Assembly (NCBI GenBank): GCA_043781315.1
Contig: JAYWBR010000244.1
Location: forward strand, 1-14,575
From: CAIQOK01 sp043781315
Lineage (GTDB): Bacteria; Verrucomicrobiota; Verrucomicrobiia; Limisphaerales; CAIQOK01
DNA: 14,575 nt
Direction: 5' to 3'
This document shows positions 14,545-14,575 of this stretch, piece after piece. The first letter of the stretch is position 1. Every line of letters begins with the position of its first letter. A model generated the notes under the pieces. It worked only from the letters and a program-made list of their open reading frames with translations, did not search any database and was not told the origin of the DNA. Position numbers and translations under genes: made by a program.

Positions 14545-14569
14545 GTTCAACGATTATCCGTCGTTGAAT
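14545..14569. other. Palindrome with integron-like core heptamers upstream of intI (attI or operator candidate)
   Basis: GTTCAAC (14545-14551, fits RYYYAAC) and GTTGAAT (14563-14569, fits GTTRRRY) face each other. Eight base pairs are perfect (TTCAACGA 14546-14553 with TCGTTGAA 14561-14568) around a 7-base centre. It lies 29 bases upstream of the integrase start, where attI is found in known integrons. It might equally be an operator for the integrase gene. The window ends six bases later, so the flank cannot be examined. Confidence 0.4.
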
Positions 14570-14575
14570 CATAGT

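Overview
The window looks like chromosomal DNA of a GC-rich, Gram-negative bacterium of the Verrucomicrobiota, most likely the Pedosphaera/Limisphaera group. The evidence is indirect: a prepilin of the abundant verrucomicrobial/planctomycetal type (FTLIELLVV signature plus a C-terminal LDGHV motif), a stand-alone exosortase with a separate EpsI partner, a solo-type integron integrase, few clear Shine-Dalgarno sites, and many dispersed palindromic repeats between (and sometimes inside) genes. No rRNA, tRNA, CRISPR array or transposase gene was found.

Layout, left to right. (1) 1-1610: the C-terminal three quarters of a YyaL/DUF255 protein, with a palindrome inserted in frame. (2) 1611-2163: a repeat-filled gap holding a 131-bp inverted-repeat element, a second diverged copy of the yyaL tail, and hairpins. 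(3) 2164-4487: a YqgE/AlgH protein on the minus strand, divergent from a psd-pssA pair that makes phosphatidylserine and then phosphatidylethanolamine. (4) 4561-8797: an exosortase (xrt), its EpsI partner, a polyprenyl-phosphate sugar-1-phosphate transferase and a UDP-xylose synthase. All are on the plus strand and look like a surface-polysaccharide/protein-sorting locus. (5) 8798-10851: a second copy of the 130-bp element, an orphan DUF433 antitoxin-like gene, a DUF1801 gene and a prepilin with an apparently frameshifted 3' end, the genes all on the minus strand. (6) 11003-13465: cysteine desulfurase and dnaN. (7) 13466-14575: a heptamer-repeat hairpin and a complete integron integrase on the minus strand, with a GTTRRRY/RYYYAAC palindrome just upstream of its start at the window edge.

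How the genes fit together: Psd and PssA act in sequence in inner-membrane lipid synthesis. The exosortase and EpsI are expected to process C-terminally tagged secreted proteins, while the sugar transferase and UDP-xylose synthase supply an exopolysaccharide with its lipid-linked first sugar and a nucleotide sugar. No PEP-CTERM-type substrate is encoded in the window. The most unusual part is the repeat landscape. At least six different palindromic or heptameric repeats occur, several of them fused into reading frames, and an integron integrase is flanked on both sides by inverted heptamers that fit the integron core-site consensus. That last link is a hypothesis, not a demonstrated system.
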